Source: Acidobacteriota bacterium
Lineage (GTDB): Bacteria; Acidobacteriota; Terriglobia; Bryobacterales; UBA6623
Direction of reading: 5' to 3'
Assembly (NCBI GenBank): GCA_016125275.1
Contig: WGMB01000011.1
Span: 219,996 to 283,995 of the forward strand
DNA: 64,000 bases
This document shows, one piece after another, positions 17,278 to 25,155 of this stretch. How positions within the stretch are numbered: the first letter of the stretch is position 1; each line of letters begins with the position of its first letter. The position numbers and the translations under genes were made by a program. The notes beneath the pieces are model-generated. The model made no database searches and was not told the origin of the DNA. It saw nothing but the letters and a program-made list of their open reading frames with translations.

Positions 17278-17322
17278 GATCTCGTGAGCGAGGCCCGCAC
17301 AGCTCCTCTTGCTCACGAGATC
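17278..17322. promoter_or_regulatory. Perfect 12-bp inverted repeat, candidate activator site
   Basis: GATCTCGTGAGC (17278-17289) and its exact reverse complement (17311-17322) are separated by 21 bp. It lies about 190 bp upstream of the MBL-fold gene and 180 bp downstream of the sigma-54 activator gene. It could be an upstream activating sequence or a terminator of the regulator gene. The remainder of the 414-bp gap has no gene. Confidence 0.5.
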
Positions 17323-17504
17323 ACGTGAGTGGCGCTCAGGGCCGAGGAGGCGGAGCGAAGACGCGCGGCGTCAGAGCCGTTCGGAACGACCCGCGCACGG
17401 ACGGACGGGCGAAGCTCTCGCTCGCACCGTCAGCCCAGATCTGGAAGAGTTGCAGGAACAAGGACCGCGGCCTTGCCGGCGCAGCGGTCCCCCGAGGAAG
17501 GGAG

Positions 17505-19274
17505 CTATCGAGGCGCGGCGGCCGAGCGGAATCGAGGAGTAGGGCCGGACGCGGTCCCCGTGCCCCTCGAAGGGCTCGCTGGAAGTCCGCCGCGTGCACG
17601 CGAAGTACGGCGAACACCGAGCCGCTGCATCAAGCTCCGCAGGGTGTTGGGGTGGAGATCGAGGATCGCGCCGGCGCCGTTGGGACCGCTCACCACCCCG
17701 CCGGTCTGCTCCAGCACCCGCAGGATGTGACGGCGCTGGACCTCATCAAGGGACTCCGAAGACTGCCCCTCAGCCGTGCGCGCCTCACCAGGGTATTCCG
17801 CCGGTCCTTCGATCGGCAGCAGATCCGGCCCTAGGTGCAGAATCGAGCCTTGGGAGAGAACCACCCCTCGTTCGATCACGTTCTGGAGCTCGCGGATGTT
17901 GCCGGGCCACGCATAGTCGATCAGCAGGTTCATGGTCTTCTGCGAGATCGACTCAATCGGCCTCCCCATCCTCTTCGCCGATTGCCGGAGAAACGCGAGA
18001 GCGAGCTCCGGAATGTCGGACCGGCGCTCATTCAGAGACGGCACGCGCAGGGGAACGACGTTCAAACGGTAGTACAGGTCCGACCGAAACGCGCCGGCTT
18101 GGACGGCGGTTTCCAGGTCACGGTTGGTGGCGGCGATGATCCGAACATTGACCTTGACCGTCCGATTGCTGCCGACCGGCTCGAACTCTTGCTCCTGAAG
18201 CACGCGCAGAAGCTTCACTTGCGTCTCGAGGGGCAGCTCTCCGACCTCGTCGAGGAAGAGCGTGCCATTGTTGGCGAGCTCAAAGCGTCCCACACGGCGC
18301 TCGGAGGCGCTCGTGAAGGCGCCTTTCACGTGGCCGAACAGCTCGCTCTCGACCAAGCCGGCCGGGATCGCACCGCAGTTGATCTTGACCAGAGGGCTGT
18401 CTTTTCGCGAGCTCCGGCTGTGAATGGCCCGCGCGATCAGCTCTTTTCCGCTGCCAGTCTCGCCGTTGATCAGGACGTTCGCATCCGTCGAGGCGGTTAG
18501 CTCGACCCGGGTCAGCAGCTTGAGCAGTTCGGGGCTGTTGCCCAAGATCTCTTCGAAATTGTGCTCAGAGCGAATCTCGTCCTGCAGGTAGACGTTCTCG
18601 CTCTCGAGTCTCGCCTTCAAGTCGGCGATCTCGTCGAAGGCTTGTCGATTCTCCGCCGCAAGCAGTTGCTGCTTCTCGACCTCTCTTTGCAGCGACTGGT
18701 TGGCGGCCGCAAGCTCCTCGGTTCGCTCGGCGACCTCGCGGTCCAGCACGTCGGCCAGCCGTTCCTGTTCTCGGAGGAGCCACGCCGCCTTCAGGGCCAC
18801 CGCCACTTGGTTCGCTGCGACGCCCAAAAGCAGCCGCTCAGCTCGGCTCGGAAAGCCCGGCCGGCGCGACCCGGCCAGCAGCAAGCCAGCGTCGCCTTGG
18901 GGCCCCAGCGGAAGACCGAGGATCGCTATCTCCTCGCCGCCCACCTCACTGCAAACGATCCCGGGCCATTCCTCCGCCGCTCCGTCAAACCCGCCCTCGA
19001 AAAGCCGGTCGATCTCATCCACGGGAATGGACTTGCACGGGTCGGCGACGCGCAGGGCAGGAAGCGACGAGACTCGCGTCGCCTGCCGCAGATAGACGAA
19101 GTCCAAGTGCATTACGCCTGCCAGGGCGTCAAGCAGAGTACGAACAATCTCCGATGGTGCGGCGCCGCTCCAAAGCGTGGGAAGGGCTACGACGCCAACG
19201 AGGTCGTTGATAAAATCCTTGAGTTGCTTTACTTCGATGCTCTCTTGCGTTTCTGCGACTTGGATTGACGTCAT
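17505..19274 (-). CDS. Sigma-54 dependent transcriptional activator with GAF-like sensor
   Basis: A 589-residue enhancer-binding protein. Residues about 25-165 form a GAF-like sensory region, 168-240 a coiled coil, and 242-470 the AAA+ domain with Walker A GETGSGKE (271-278), Walker B GTLFLDE (337-343) and GAFTSA (318-323), a variant of the sigma-54-contacting GAFTGA loop. A Fis-type helix-turn-helix lies at about 510-555, followed by an unusual Arg/Pro/Ser-rich tail. GGAGAG precedes ATG 19274. No receiver domain is seen, so control is by ligand or partner. The adjacent MEDS gene is a likely partner. Confidence 0.92.
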   Translation of the reverse strand: MTSIQVAETQESIEVKQLKDFINDLVGVVALPTLWSGAAPSEIVRTLLDALAGVMHLDFVYLRQATRVSSLPALRVADPCKSIPVDEIDRLFEGGFDGAAEEWPGIVCSEVGGEEIAILGLPLGPQGDAGLLLAGSRRPGFPSRAERLLLGVAANQVAVALKAAWLLREQERLADVLDREVAERTEELAAANQSLQREVEKQQLLAAENRQAFDEIADLKARLESENVYLQDEIRSEHNFEEILGNSPELLKLLTRVELTASTDANVLINGETGSGKELIARAIHSRSSRKDSPLVKINCGAIPAGLVESELFGHVKGAFTSASERRVGRFELANNGTLFLDEVGELPLETQVKLLRVLQEQEFEPVGSNRTVKVNVRIIAATNRDLETAVQAGAFRSDLYYRLNVVPLRVPSLNERRSDIPELALAFLRQSAKRMGRPIESISQKTMNLLIDYAWPGNIRELQNVIERGVVLSQGSILHLGPDLLPIEGPAEYPGEARTAEGQSSESLDEVQRRHILRVLEQTGGVVSGPNGAGAILDLHPNTLRSLMQRLGVRRTSRARGGLPASPSRGTGTASGPTPRFRSAAAPR

Positions 19275-19332
19275 AATAATCTCTCCGGGTCTCGATCCAA
19301 TCCCGCGCCCTCATCCCAATCCCCGATCGAAG

Positions 19333-20007
19333 TTAGAAACGCATCGCCGAACCGTTCAGCGCGTGCGGCCTATCGCCGGCGGCGCGCCTGTCCGCCAACT
19401 GCTTGAGAAATTCTCCGGGCGGGACAAAGAACGGATTCTCCTGAAGCATCCCGCCCATGACAACCATCGGATGGGTGCGGAGAATATCAATGACTACTTC
19501 GCCGCTGAACTTGGCGATGTCGTACACGCAAACAACAGGGTCAGGATACTTGGGCAGGACATAGTTCAAGCGCGCTTCATACTCGACGTGATCCTTGATG
19601 CCGTCCTGATCGTCCAACGCGAACTCCATCTCAACAATCAAGCGAGTCAGCCGAAAACCCAGCTCGGGGCCCCGCCCTAGTTCTCGTTCGATCAGCGAGA
19701 TGATTGGGTACGGGTTGATCGAGGCATCGGCTTCGTCGATCGGCGGACGGCAACTATGGAGCTTGAGCTGTCCGGTCGCCTCGGCTCGCTCCGTATCGAT
19801 GCCGGCCGCTCTCAGTCTCCTGAGATGATCCGTCCGACGCGAAGGATCGAGGACGTGTAGAGCCCGGTCGCCGTGGTCGAACCCCTCCTTGATGAACGGT
19901 AGCAGCGCGCCGTACTTGTCCTCCTCGCTGTGAAAGAAGGCGCAAACGTGGCGATGGACGCCGAAGGTGGAGCCGGCGAAGCGAATGTTGGCGGTGTCGG
20001 ATGTCAT
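19333..20007 (-). CDS. MEDS-domain sensor protein
   Basis: A 224-residue protein matching the MEDS (DcmR sensory) domain. It begins after HVCAFFHSEEDKYGALLPFIKEGF, has LHVLDPSRR, and ends around VVCVYDIAKFSGEVVIDILRTHP and a VVMGGMLQENPFFVPP motif. MEDS domains bind small hydrophobic ligands or act in sensor/anti-sigma signalling. It lacks a DNA-binding or kinase domain. It lies 58 bp upstream of the sigma-54 activator, so the two may form a sensor-regulator pair. No clear ribosome site is seen. Confidence 0.8.
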   Translation of the reverse strand: MTSDTANIRFAGSTFGVHRHVCAFFHSEEDKYGALLPFIKEGFDHGDRALHVLDPSRRTDHLRRLRAAGIDTERAEATGQLKLHSCRPPIDEADASINPYPIISLIERELGRGPELGFRLTRLIVEMEFALDDQDGIKDHVEYEARLNYVLPKYPDPVVCVYDIAKFSGEVVIDILRTHPMVVMGGMLQENPFFVPPGEFLKQLADRRAAGDRPHALNGSAMRF

Positions 20008-20210
20008 ACGTCGAGGTCTCGCGTCTGAGATCAGAGTCGGGTTGTCTGCCGGCTCATCTACGCCGGAGGACCGAAGCTCAGGCGCTACGACCGCCGGCCT
20101 CCAGCTTCGGTATACGCTGTGACCGGGAAGGGGACGCGATTGTGACAGCTGTTTTCGACGAGATCCGGAAAAAATCGTCCACGCTCGTCGTCACCAGTGG
20201 AGAAAAGCGC

Positions 20211-21122
20211 TTAGGCGCCAGTCCCAGGCGTCGCTTGCGACGGCGGCGAAGCAATTCCGCCCAGCTTGCTCGGCCTCATGAACCACAGGATCTGGTCGAT
20301 GCCCTGCTCCGACGCAGTGATGGTCGCGAGCGAGCCGACGCCGTTGTCGCGGAGAAGGCAGACGCAGGCTTGGCCATTGGCTTCGATCGTCGCGACCGTC
20401 ACGCCTGACCAGAAGTGTGACGCGACCGCGGCGACGAACTTCGCCACGCGGTCGCGACCGGCGACCGGCTTCTGGGCGGCGCGCACAACGCCGCCGCCGT
20501 CGGAGTACGAGACGACGTCCGATGCCAGCAGGCCTTCGAGGGCGGCGAGATCGCCCTGCTGGGCGGCGGAGATGAAGGCGTCGAGCAGGCGCCGCTGCTC
20601 GGCCGCGTCGACTCGCTTGCGCCGCCCTTCCGAAATGTGCGCCCGAGCCCGAGTGACCAGTTGGCGCGCGTTGGCCTCGCTCGTTTGCACGATCTCCGCA
20701 ATCTCGGCATACCCGTAGTCGAAGGCCTCCCGCAAGACATAGGCGGCGCGTTCGGTTGCCGAAAGCTTCTCGAGCAGCAGCAGCACGGCGAGCTCGAGCG
20801 CCTCGCCGCGCTCCGCTCCGATCCCCGGGTCAGCGGAGGTGTCCACGGGTTCGGGAAGCCAGGTGCCGACATACGCTTCGCGTCGAGAACGCGCCGACTG
20901 CACGAGGTTGATGGCCAAGCGCGTCGTCGTGGTGGCGAGGAACGCGGGCGCATCTCGAACGGCTGTCCGATTGGTCGATTGCCAACGCAGCCAGACGTCT
21001 TGGACGACGTCCTCGGCTTCGACCGCACTCCCGAGCATGCGGTAGGCGATGCCGAACAAGCGCGGACGCACGGCGGAAAAGGCCGAAAGGCCGTCGTCGG
21101 ACGCGCTCTGCATCCTTCGCAT
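20211..21122 (-). CDS. sigJ: ECF sigma factor, SigJ type with SnoaL-like C-terminal domain
   Basis: A 303-residue sigma factor. Sigma region 2 (ending EDVVQDVWLRW) is at residues 15-80, region 4 (ATERAAYVLREAFDYGYAEIAEIV) at 120-170, and an NTF2/SnoaL-like domain at 180-290. This is the architecture of ECF41/SigJ factors, which need no classical anti-sigma protein because the C-terminal domain modulates activity. Such factors usually control a nearby oxidoreductase or NmrA/carboxymuconolactone gene, and two NmrA-like genes lie upstream here. The start is 21122 or 21113. The symbol is by type only. Confidence 0.88.
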   Translation of the reverse strand: MRRMQSASDDGLSAFSAVRPRLFGIAYRMLGSAVEAEDVVQDVWLRWQSTNRTAVRDAPAFLATTTTRLAINLVQSARSRREAYVGTWLPEPVDTSADPGIGAERGEALELAVLLLLEKLSATERAAYVLREAFDYGYAEIAEIVQTSEANARQLVTRARAHISEGRRKRVDAAEQRRLLDAFISAAQQGDLAALEGLLASDVVSYSDGGGVVRAAQKPVAGRDRVAKFVAAVASHFWSGVTVATIEANGQACVCLLRDNGVGSLATITASEQGIDQILWFMRPSKLGGIASPPSQATPGTGA

Positions 21123-21143
21123 TGTACGGGAGCGGGGGACTCT

Positions 21144-21746
21144 TCATCGAAGAATCGGAGCAGCGCCGGACGGCATCCCGACCGGGCTGGCCGACCGGTC
21201 CGGGCCGGCTGCGATGCGCGGTCGACCGGCATTCCCATTCGGGAGCGCTTCCGCAATGTCGTGAGAGACCGGCGTGAAGCGCAGCGCCCGTCCCGAAAGA
21301 CTCGCGGCAATCTCGATGCGCGACGCCTCTCCGCAGATGTCCCGCACCCAAGCCGATGGAACCAGCACCTGCCGCTGCGGAAACCACTCCTTCGTGTTCA
21401 CAACCAAGTAGCAGACGGCCCAGCTTTCGGTGTCAACCAGAAGGTTCACGCAGATGCCACAGGGCCCAGTCGGCGTACTGGCGCTGCGCCCGATGATCTC
21501 CCTGACGCCTCTCAACCCGCCGATCGGGTCTCCGCAAAGCGCGGACGTCGAGCTCAACTCGAGCGACCGAGCGCCGGCGTCGACCATCTGAAGGCGATCC
21601 ATGGGCGCCGCCAACCGCGTGCTCCCGCGAACGATCGCCTGGCGGATGGTCCAGGTCGACTCGTCAACGAGAAAATCGTCCACCACGCCAATTCGCAGGC
21701 CCTCGGCGCGCACTTCTGACCCGAGCAAACGTTTCAGTCCTTGCAT
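21144..21746 (-). CDS. PRC-barrel domain protein
   Basis: A 200-residue soluble protein with two PRC-barrel-like repeats: residues 5-75 (GSEVRAEGLRIGVVDDFLVD) and about 105-165 (CVNLLVDTESWAVCYLVVNTKEW). PRC barrels bind RNA, quinones or other proteins, so the role is open. A perfect GGAGGTGA precedes ATG 21746, which rules out the longer upstream frame. The start overlaps the end of the upstream NmrA-like gene by 13 bp. It ends 22 bp before the sigJ start, suggesting one operon. Confidence 0.75.
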   Translation of the reverse strand: MQGLKRLLGSEVRAEGLRIGVVDDFLVDESTWTIRQAIVRGSTRLAAPMDRLQMVDAGARSLELSSTSALCGDPIGGLRGVREIIGRSASTPTGPCGICVNLLVDTESWAVCYLVVNTKEWFPQRQVLVPSAWVRDICGEASRIEIAASLSGRALRFTPVSHDIAEALPNGNAGRPRIAAGPDRSASPVGMPSGAAPILR

Positions 21747-22540
21747 GATGTCACCTCCGAAAGTTGTTGTTCGCAGCCACGCGCCGCTATTCGAGCCGTC
21801 GTGGTTCTCAGCCAGTCCGCGAACCGGATCTTGCCGAGCCGCGCTTGGCCGCCGGGAACGAGCGAAAGCTCGCCCAGGCTTCCACCGAAATAGCCGGCCC
21901 GCGAGTCCACGGCGACTTCGCGCGTATCGTTGCGGCGTCGCAGAACCCGCCCGACGACCGCGTCGAGTCGGAACCGCTCGGGACCCGCAATTTCGAGGAA
22001 CCCGTTCAACGGAGCGCCGATCGCAACCTCCGTGACCACGTCGGCGACGTCGTCCGCAGCAATAGGTTGTAAGAAGACCGGAGGCAGTTGGACGGCGTTG
22101 CCCACCGTCGCCGAATCGGCGATGGCTGCTACGAACTCGAAGAACTGCGTTGAACGGACGATCGAGTAGGGAATCGATGCATCTCGGATCTGCTTCTCCT
22201 GGGCGAGCTTCGCGCGCATCCAACCGATATGGGAGATTCCTTCGACTCCCGTCACCGATAAGGCAACGTGATGCCCAACTCCCGCGGCCGCCTCGCGGCT
22301 CAGTAGGTTTCGGGTCGAAGTCTCAAAGAATTCCAGCGCCGCCCGCCCTCCGTGCGTCGAGGGTTTCGAGACGTCCACGACCACCTGGGCTCCCGCCATC
22401 GCCTTGGCGAGGCCTTTCCCTGTGAAGCTGTCAACGCCGGTCCGGCGCGAAGCAGCAACCGCTTCGTACCCACGCTCGGTGAGACGCCGGACGATCTTGG
22501 AGCCGATCAGCCCAGCGCCACCAATGATCACGATTTTCAT
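21734..22540 (-). CDS. NmrA-like NAD(P)-binding protein (paralogue A)
   Basis: A 268-residue atypical SDR. The N-terminal Rossmann motif GGAGLIGSKI binds NAD(P). The fold continues through VVVDVSKPS and a SIVRSTQFFEF segment typical of NmrA/SDR_a5 proteins. It lacks the classical YxxxK pair in its usual place, so it may be a redox sensor or a noncanonical oxidoreductase. It is a close paralogue of the next gene upstream. AGGAGA precedes ATG 22540. Its 3' end overlaps the PRC-barrel gene, giving a unique C-terminal tail. Confidence 0.87.
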   Translation of the reverse strand: MKIVIIGGAGLIGSKIVRRLTERGYEAVAASRRTGVDSFTGKGLAKAMAGAQVVVDVSKPSTHGGRAALEFFETSTRNLLSREAAAGVGHHVALSVTGVEGISHIGWMRAKLAQEKQIRDASIPYSIVRSTQFFEFVAAIADSATVGNAVQLPPVFLQPIAADDVADVVTEVAIGAPLNGFLEIAGPERFRLDAVVGRVLRRRNDTREVAVDSRAGYFGGSLGELSLVPGGQARLGKIRFADWLRTTTARIAARGCEQQLSEVTSCKD

Positions 22541-22627
22541 GCGGTTCTCCTGTTCGAACGTTGCCGGGGATCGACGAGGGCGGCCGCCCCGGAGGGGGGC
22601 GGAGCGGCCTTTGGTGGGGCCGAGCCC

Positions 22628-23383
22628 TCAGACGAGCGCGGGGCTGAGCCAGTCCTCGAACCAGATCTCGCCGAGCCGCGCCTCGCCCGTCGGAACCAGC
22701 GAGAGATCGCTCACCGCGCCTCCGAAGTAGCCGGCGTGGGGATCGGCGACCACCTTGCGCCGGTCCTTCCGCAAAGTCAGACTGCGCCGAACGAAGTCGT
22801 CGAACCGCGCTCGCTCGGGCCCGGCGATCTCAACCGTGTCGCCCAACGGCGAGCCCATCGCCACGTCGGCGACGAGTCGAGCGACATCATCGGACGAGAT
22901 CGGTTGGAAGGACACCGGCGGCAACCGGACCGTGTCGCCCACCGTCGCCGAGTCGGCGATGGCTCCGACGAACTCAAAGAACTGCGTCGCGCGGACGATC
23001 GAGTACGGAATCGAAGCTTCCTTGATCAGCTTCTCCTGCGCGATCTTCGCCCGCATGTAGGCAATGTTCGCCATGCGGTCGGTCCCCACGATGGACAGCG
23101 CGACGTGATGGCCCACGCCCGCCGCGGCCTCCTCCCGCAACAGGTTGCGCGTGGAGGTTTGGAAGAACTCCAGGACCGCCTTTTCCTCGAAGGACGGAGA
23201 GTTCGAGACATCGACCACGACTGCGGCGCCGGCCAGAGCTCGAGCCAGGCCTTCGCCGGTGACGCTGTCGACGCCGGTGGCGGGCGAGGCGGCGAACGCC
23301 TCGTAGCCACGCTCGCCGAGGCGCTTCGCGACTTTGGAGCCGATCAGCCCGCTCCCGCCGATGATGACGATCTTCTTGTTCAT
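22628..23383 (-). CDS. NmrA-like NAD(P)-binding protein (paralogue B)
   Basis: A 251-residue protein collinear with paralogue A over its whole length, sharing GLIGSK, EFFxTSTRNLL, AAAGVGHHVALS, YSIVRxTQFFEF and AGPER. The motif GGSGLIGSK is the dinucleotide site. AGGAGA precedes ATG 23383. Together the pair is a tandem duplication, and they are the likeliest target genes of the adjacent SigJ factor. Substrate unknown. Confidence 0.88.
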   Translation of the reverse strand: MNKKIVIIGGSGLIGSKVAKRLGERGYEAFAASPATGVDSVTGEGLARALAGAAVVVDVSNSPSFEEKAVLEFFQTSTRNLLREEAAAGVGHHVALSIVGTDRMANIAYMRAKIAQEKLIKEASIPYSIVRATQFFEFVGAIADSATVGDTVRLPPVSFQPISSDDVARLVADVAMGSPLGDTVEIAGPERARFDDFVRRSLTLRKDRRKVVADPHAGYFGGAVSDLSLVPTGEARLGEIWFEDWLSPALV

Positions 23384-23659
23384 TTGAATCTCCTGTTTCG
23401 GTGCATTTTGTGAAACAACAAGGGGCGTAAGGGGAAAGAGTCGGAAAGGCTGACTCCTGCCTTGGTTTCTGTCTTCTGCAACCCGCAGTCCAAACCCCGG
23501 GCTTATCTTGCGCTGGAACCGAACGCTCTTGGATAAGGCCTCTTCGCCGCGACCCGGCGTCGGCGGCTTTCTCGTCCGCCGACGCCATGTCGTGAGCTCC
23601 GGTCCGCCGTCTTCGACTCCTCGCGAGATTCCGTGATTACGGCGGAGCCGCACGAGGGG

Positions 23660-24481
23660 TCAACGCAGCAGAAAGGCCAGCAAGTCGTTGTTGACCTGGT
23701 CTTGGTGCGTCGCAGTGACGCCGTGGGGCGCGCCGGGGTAGTAGATCTCCTTGGCCCCCCGGATGATCCGAGCGGACTTCTTGGCCGAGTCCTTGACCGG
23801 AACGATCTGGTCGTCTTCCCCATGCAGCACCAACGTCGGAATGTCGATCGTCTCGAGGTCCGCGGTGAAGTCGGTCTCGGAGAACGCCTTGACGCACTCG
23901 TAGGCGGCCTTCGTCCCCGCCTGCATGCTCCACAGCCAGAACTGCTCGAGCGTGCCGGCGGAGACCTGCGCGCCCGGCCGGTTGGCCCCGTAGAACTGCA
24001 CGGCCAGGTCCTTGTAGAACTGCGAGCGGTCGCCGGCCAACCCCGCTCGGATGTCGTCGAACACCTTCATCGGAAGCCCTTCCGGATTGGCGTCCGTCTG
24101 GAGCATGATGGGCGGCACCGCCGCGATGAGGACGACCTTCGCAACGCGCTTCGAGCCGTGGCGACCGAGGTACCGCACGACCTCGCCGCCTCCGGTCGAG
24201 TGCCCGACGAGCACGGCGTCGCGCAGGTCGAGCGTCTCGAACAGCGCGGCCAAGTCGTCGGCGTAGGCGTTCATGTCGTTGCCCTGCGACGTCTGCGTGG
24301 ACCGCCCATGGCCGCGGCGGTCGTGCGCGATCGCGCGGTAGCCGTGTTGGGCGAGGAAGAGGAGCTGGCCGTCCCAGGCGTCGGACGACAGCGGCCAGCC
24401 ATGACTGAAGACCACGGGTTGCCCGGATCCCCAGTCCTTATAGAAAATCTGCGCTCCGTCAGCGGTCGTGATTGTGCTCAT
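23660..24481 (-). CDS. Alpha/beta hydrolase (non-heme chloroperoxidase/arylesterase type)
   Basis: A 273-residue enzyme. [12 protein letters not shown] gives the oxyanion region, GHSTGGG holds the nucleophile Ser95, EDDQIVP the acid and PHGVTATH the histidine. This matches non-heme chloroperoxidase-like esterases, which hydrolyse esters or form peracids. AAGGAG precedes ATG 24481, and the 44 codons in frame before it are not credible. No signal peptide. It is the first gene of the minus-strand SigJ/NmrA group. Confidence 0.92.
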   Translation of the reverse strand: MSTITTADGAQIFYKDWGSGQPVVFSHGWPLSSDAWDGQLLFLAQHGYRAIAHDRRGHGRSTQTSQGNDMNAYADDLAALFETLDLRDAVLVGHSTGGGEVVRYLGRHGSKRVAKVVLIAAVPPIMLQTDANPEGLPMKVFDDIRAGLAGDRSQFYKDLAVQFYGANRPGAQVSAGTLEQFWLWSMQAGTKAAYECVKAFSETDFTADLETIDIPTLVLHGEDDQIVPVKDSAKKSARIIRGAKEIYYPGAPHGVTATHQDQVNNDLLAFLLR

Positions 24482-24885
24482 ATTCTTGACTCCTTTTCCG
24501 TGAAACATCTGTCGGTAAGGCGGCGCCCGCCGGCGAGGCGGACTCCCCTCACCAAGCAAGCAAGGGGCCAACAATGAGGAGAGCAGGTCTCTTCGTTGAT
24601 TCGAGTCCCGCATAGTGGGGGCCTGGCGGCTGGTTATGATTGAAAAGAAACCAAATCGTTATGCGGATTCTGAATCGATGGATTCAGGAGCGTTTACGGC
24701 ATTTCGCACGCGTGGCGCGCTCACATCGCTGGTCAACGAAATGACGTGACGGGGAAGTCGGCGACTGGGCGCTGGAGCGTTCTGAGGCAACCGCCGTGAC
24801 CCAATATCCGGAAGCTGAGCCGGCAGGAAGTTGAGGATCGGAGGCGAAGATGGTTCTCTGAACGCAAGCTGCGGAGTACCAAGAG
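24482..24885. other. Intergenic region upstream of the hydrolase gene (404 bp)
   Basis: No credible gene. A short perfect palindrome CTGAATC-GATG-GATTCAG lies at 24670-24687, about 190 bp before the hydrolase start, and could be an operator. The local sequence is more A/T-rich near 24635-24690 than its neighbours. I see no sigma consensus that I would trust. Confidence 0.4.
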
Positions 24886-25062
24886 ATGCCGAAGAAGCGC
24901 ATCACCGAGGAACAGATCATCGCCGCGTTTGCGGCAAGCCGAGGCCGCGGGGTGGAGAACGCCTTCATCGAGAGCTTCAACGGGCGGCTCCGAGACGGGC
25001 GCCTGAACGTGGAGATCTTCCATGACGTCGCCGACGCCAGAGAGCGGGTCGAAGTCTGGCGG
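24886..25062 (+). pseudogene. IS3-family transposase remnant, internal deletion
   Basis: The frame begins MPKKRITEEQIIAAF, the N-terminus of an IS3-group OrfA, then within a few codons becomes ENAFIESFNGRLRD and LNVEIFHDVADARERVEVWR, the C-terminal end of OrfB. The bulk of OrfA and the DDE catalytic core are missing, so an internal deletion joined the two ends in frame. No terminal inverted repeats are recognised. The sequence after 25062 no longer resembles the transposase. Confidence 0.8.
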
Positions 25063-25097
25063 CTGGACGCGGGCGAGCCGGGAGACGGGCCGAGTCC

Positions 25098-25123
25098 CGC
25101 CTCGGAAACCGATCATCGAGGCG
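25098..25123. terminator. Hairpin downstream of the efflux operon
   Basis: CGCCTCG (25098-25104) and CGAGGCG (25117-25123) can pair with a 12-nt loop. It lies 33 bp past the stop of the RND gene. No T-tract is present on the minus strand. Confidence 0.35.
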
Positions 25124-25155
25124 GCCGCGACCCAACGCCACACCGCATGCCGTCC

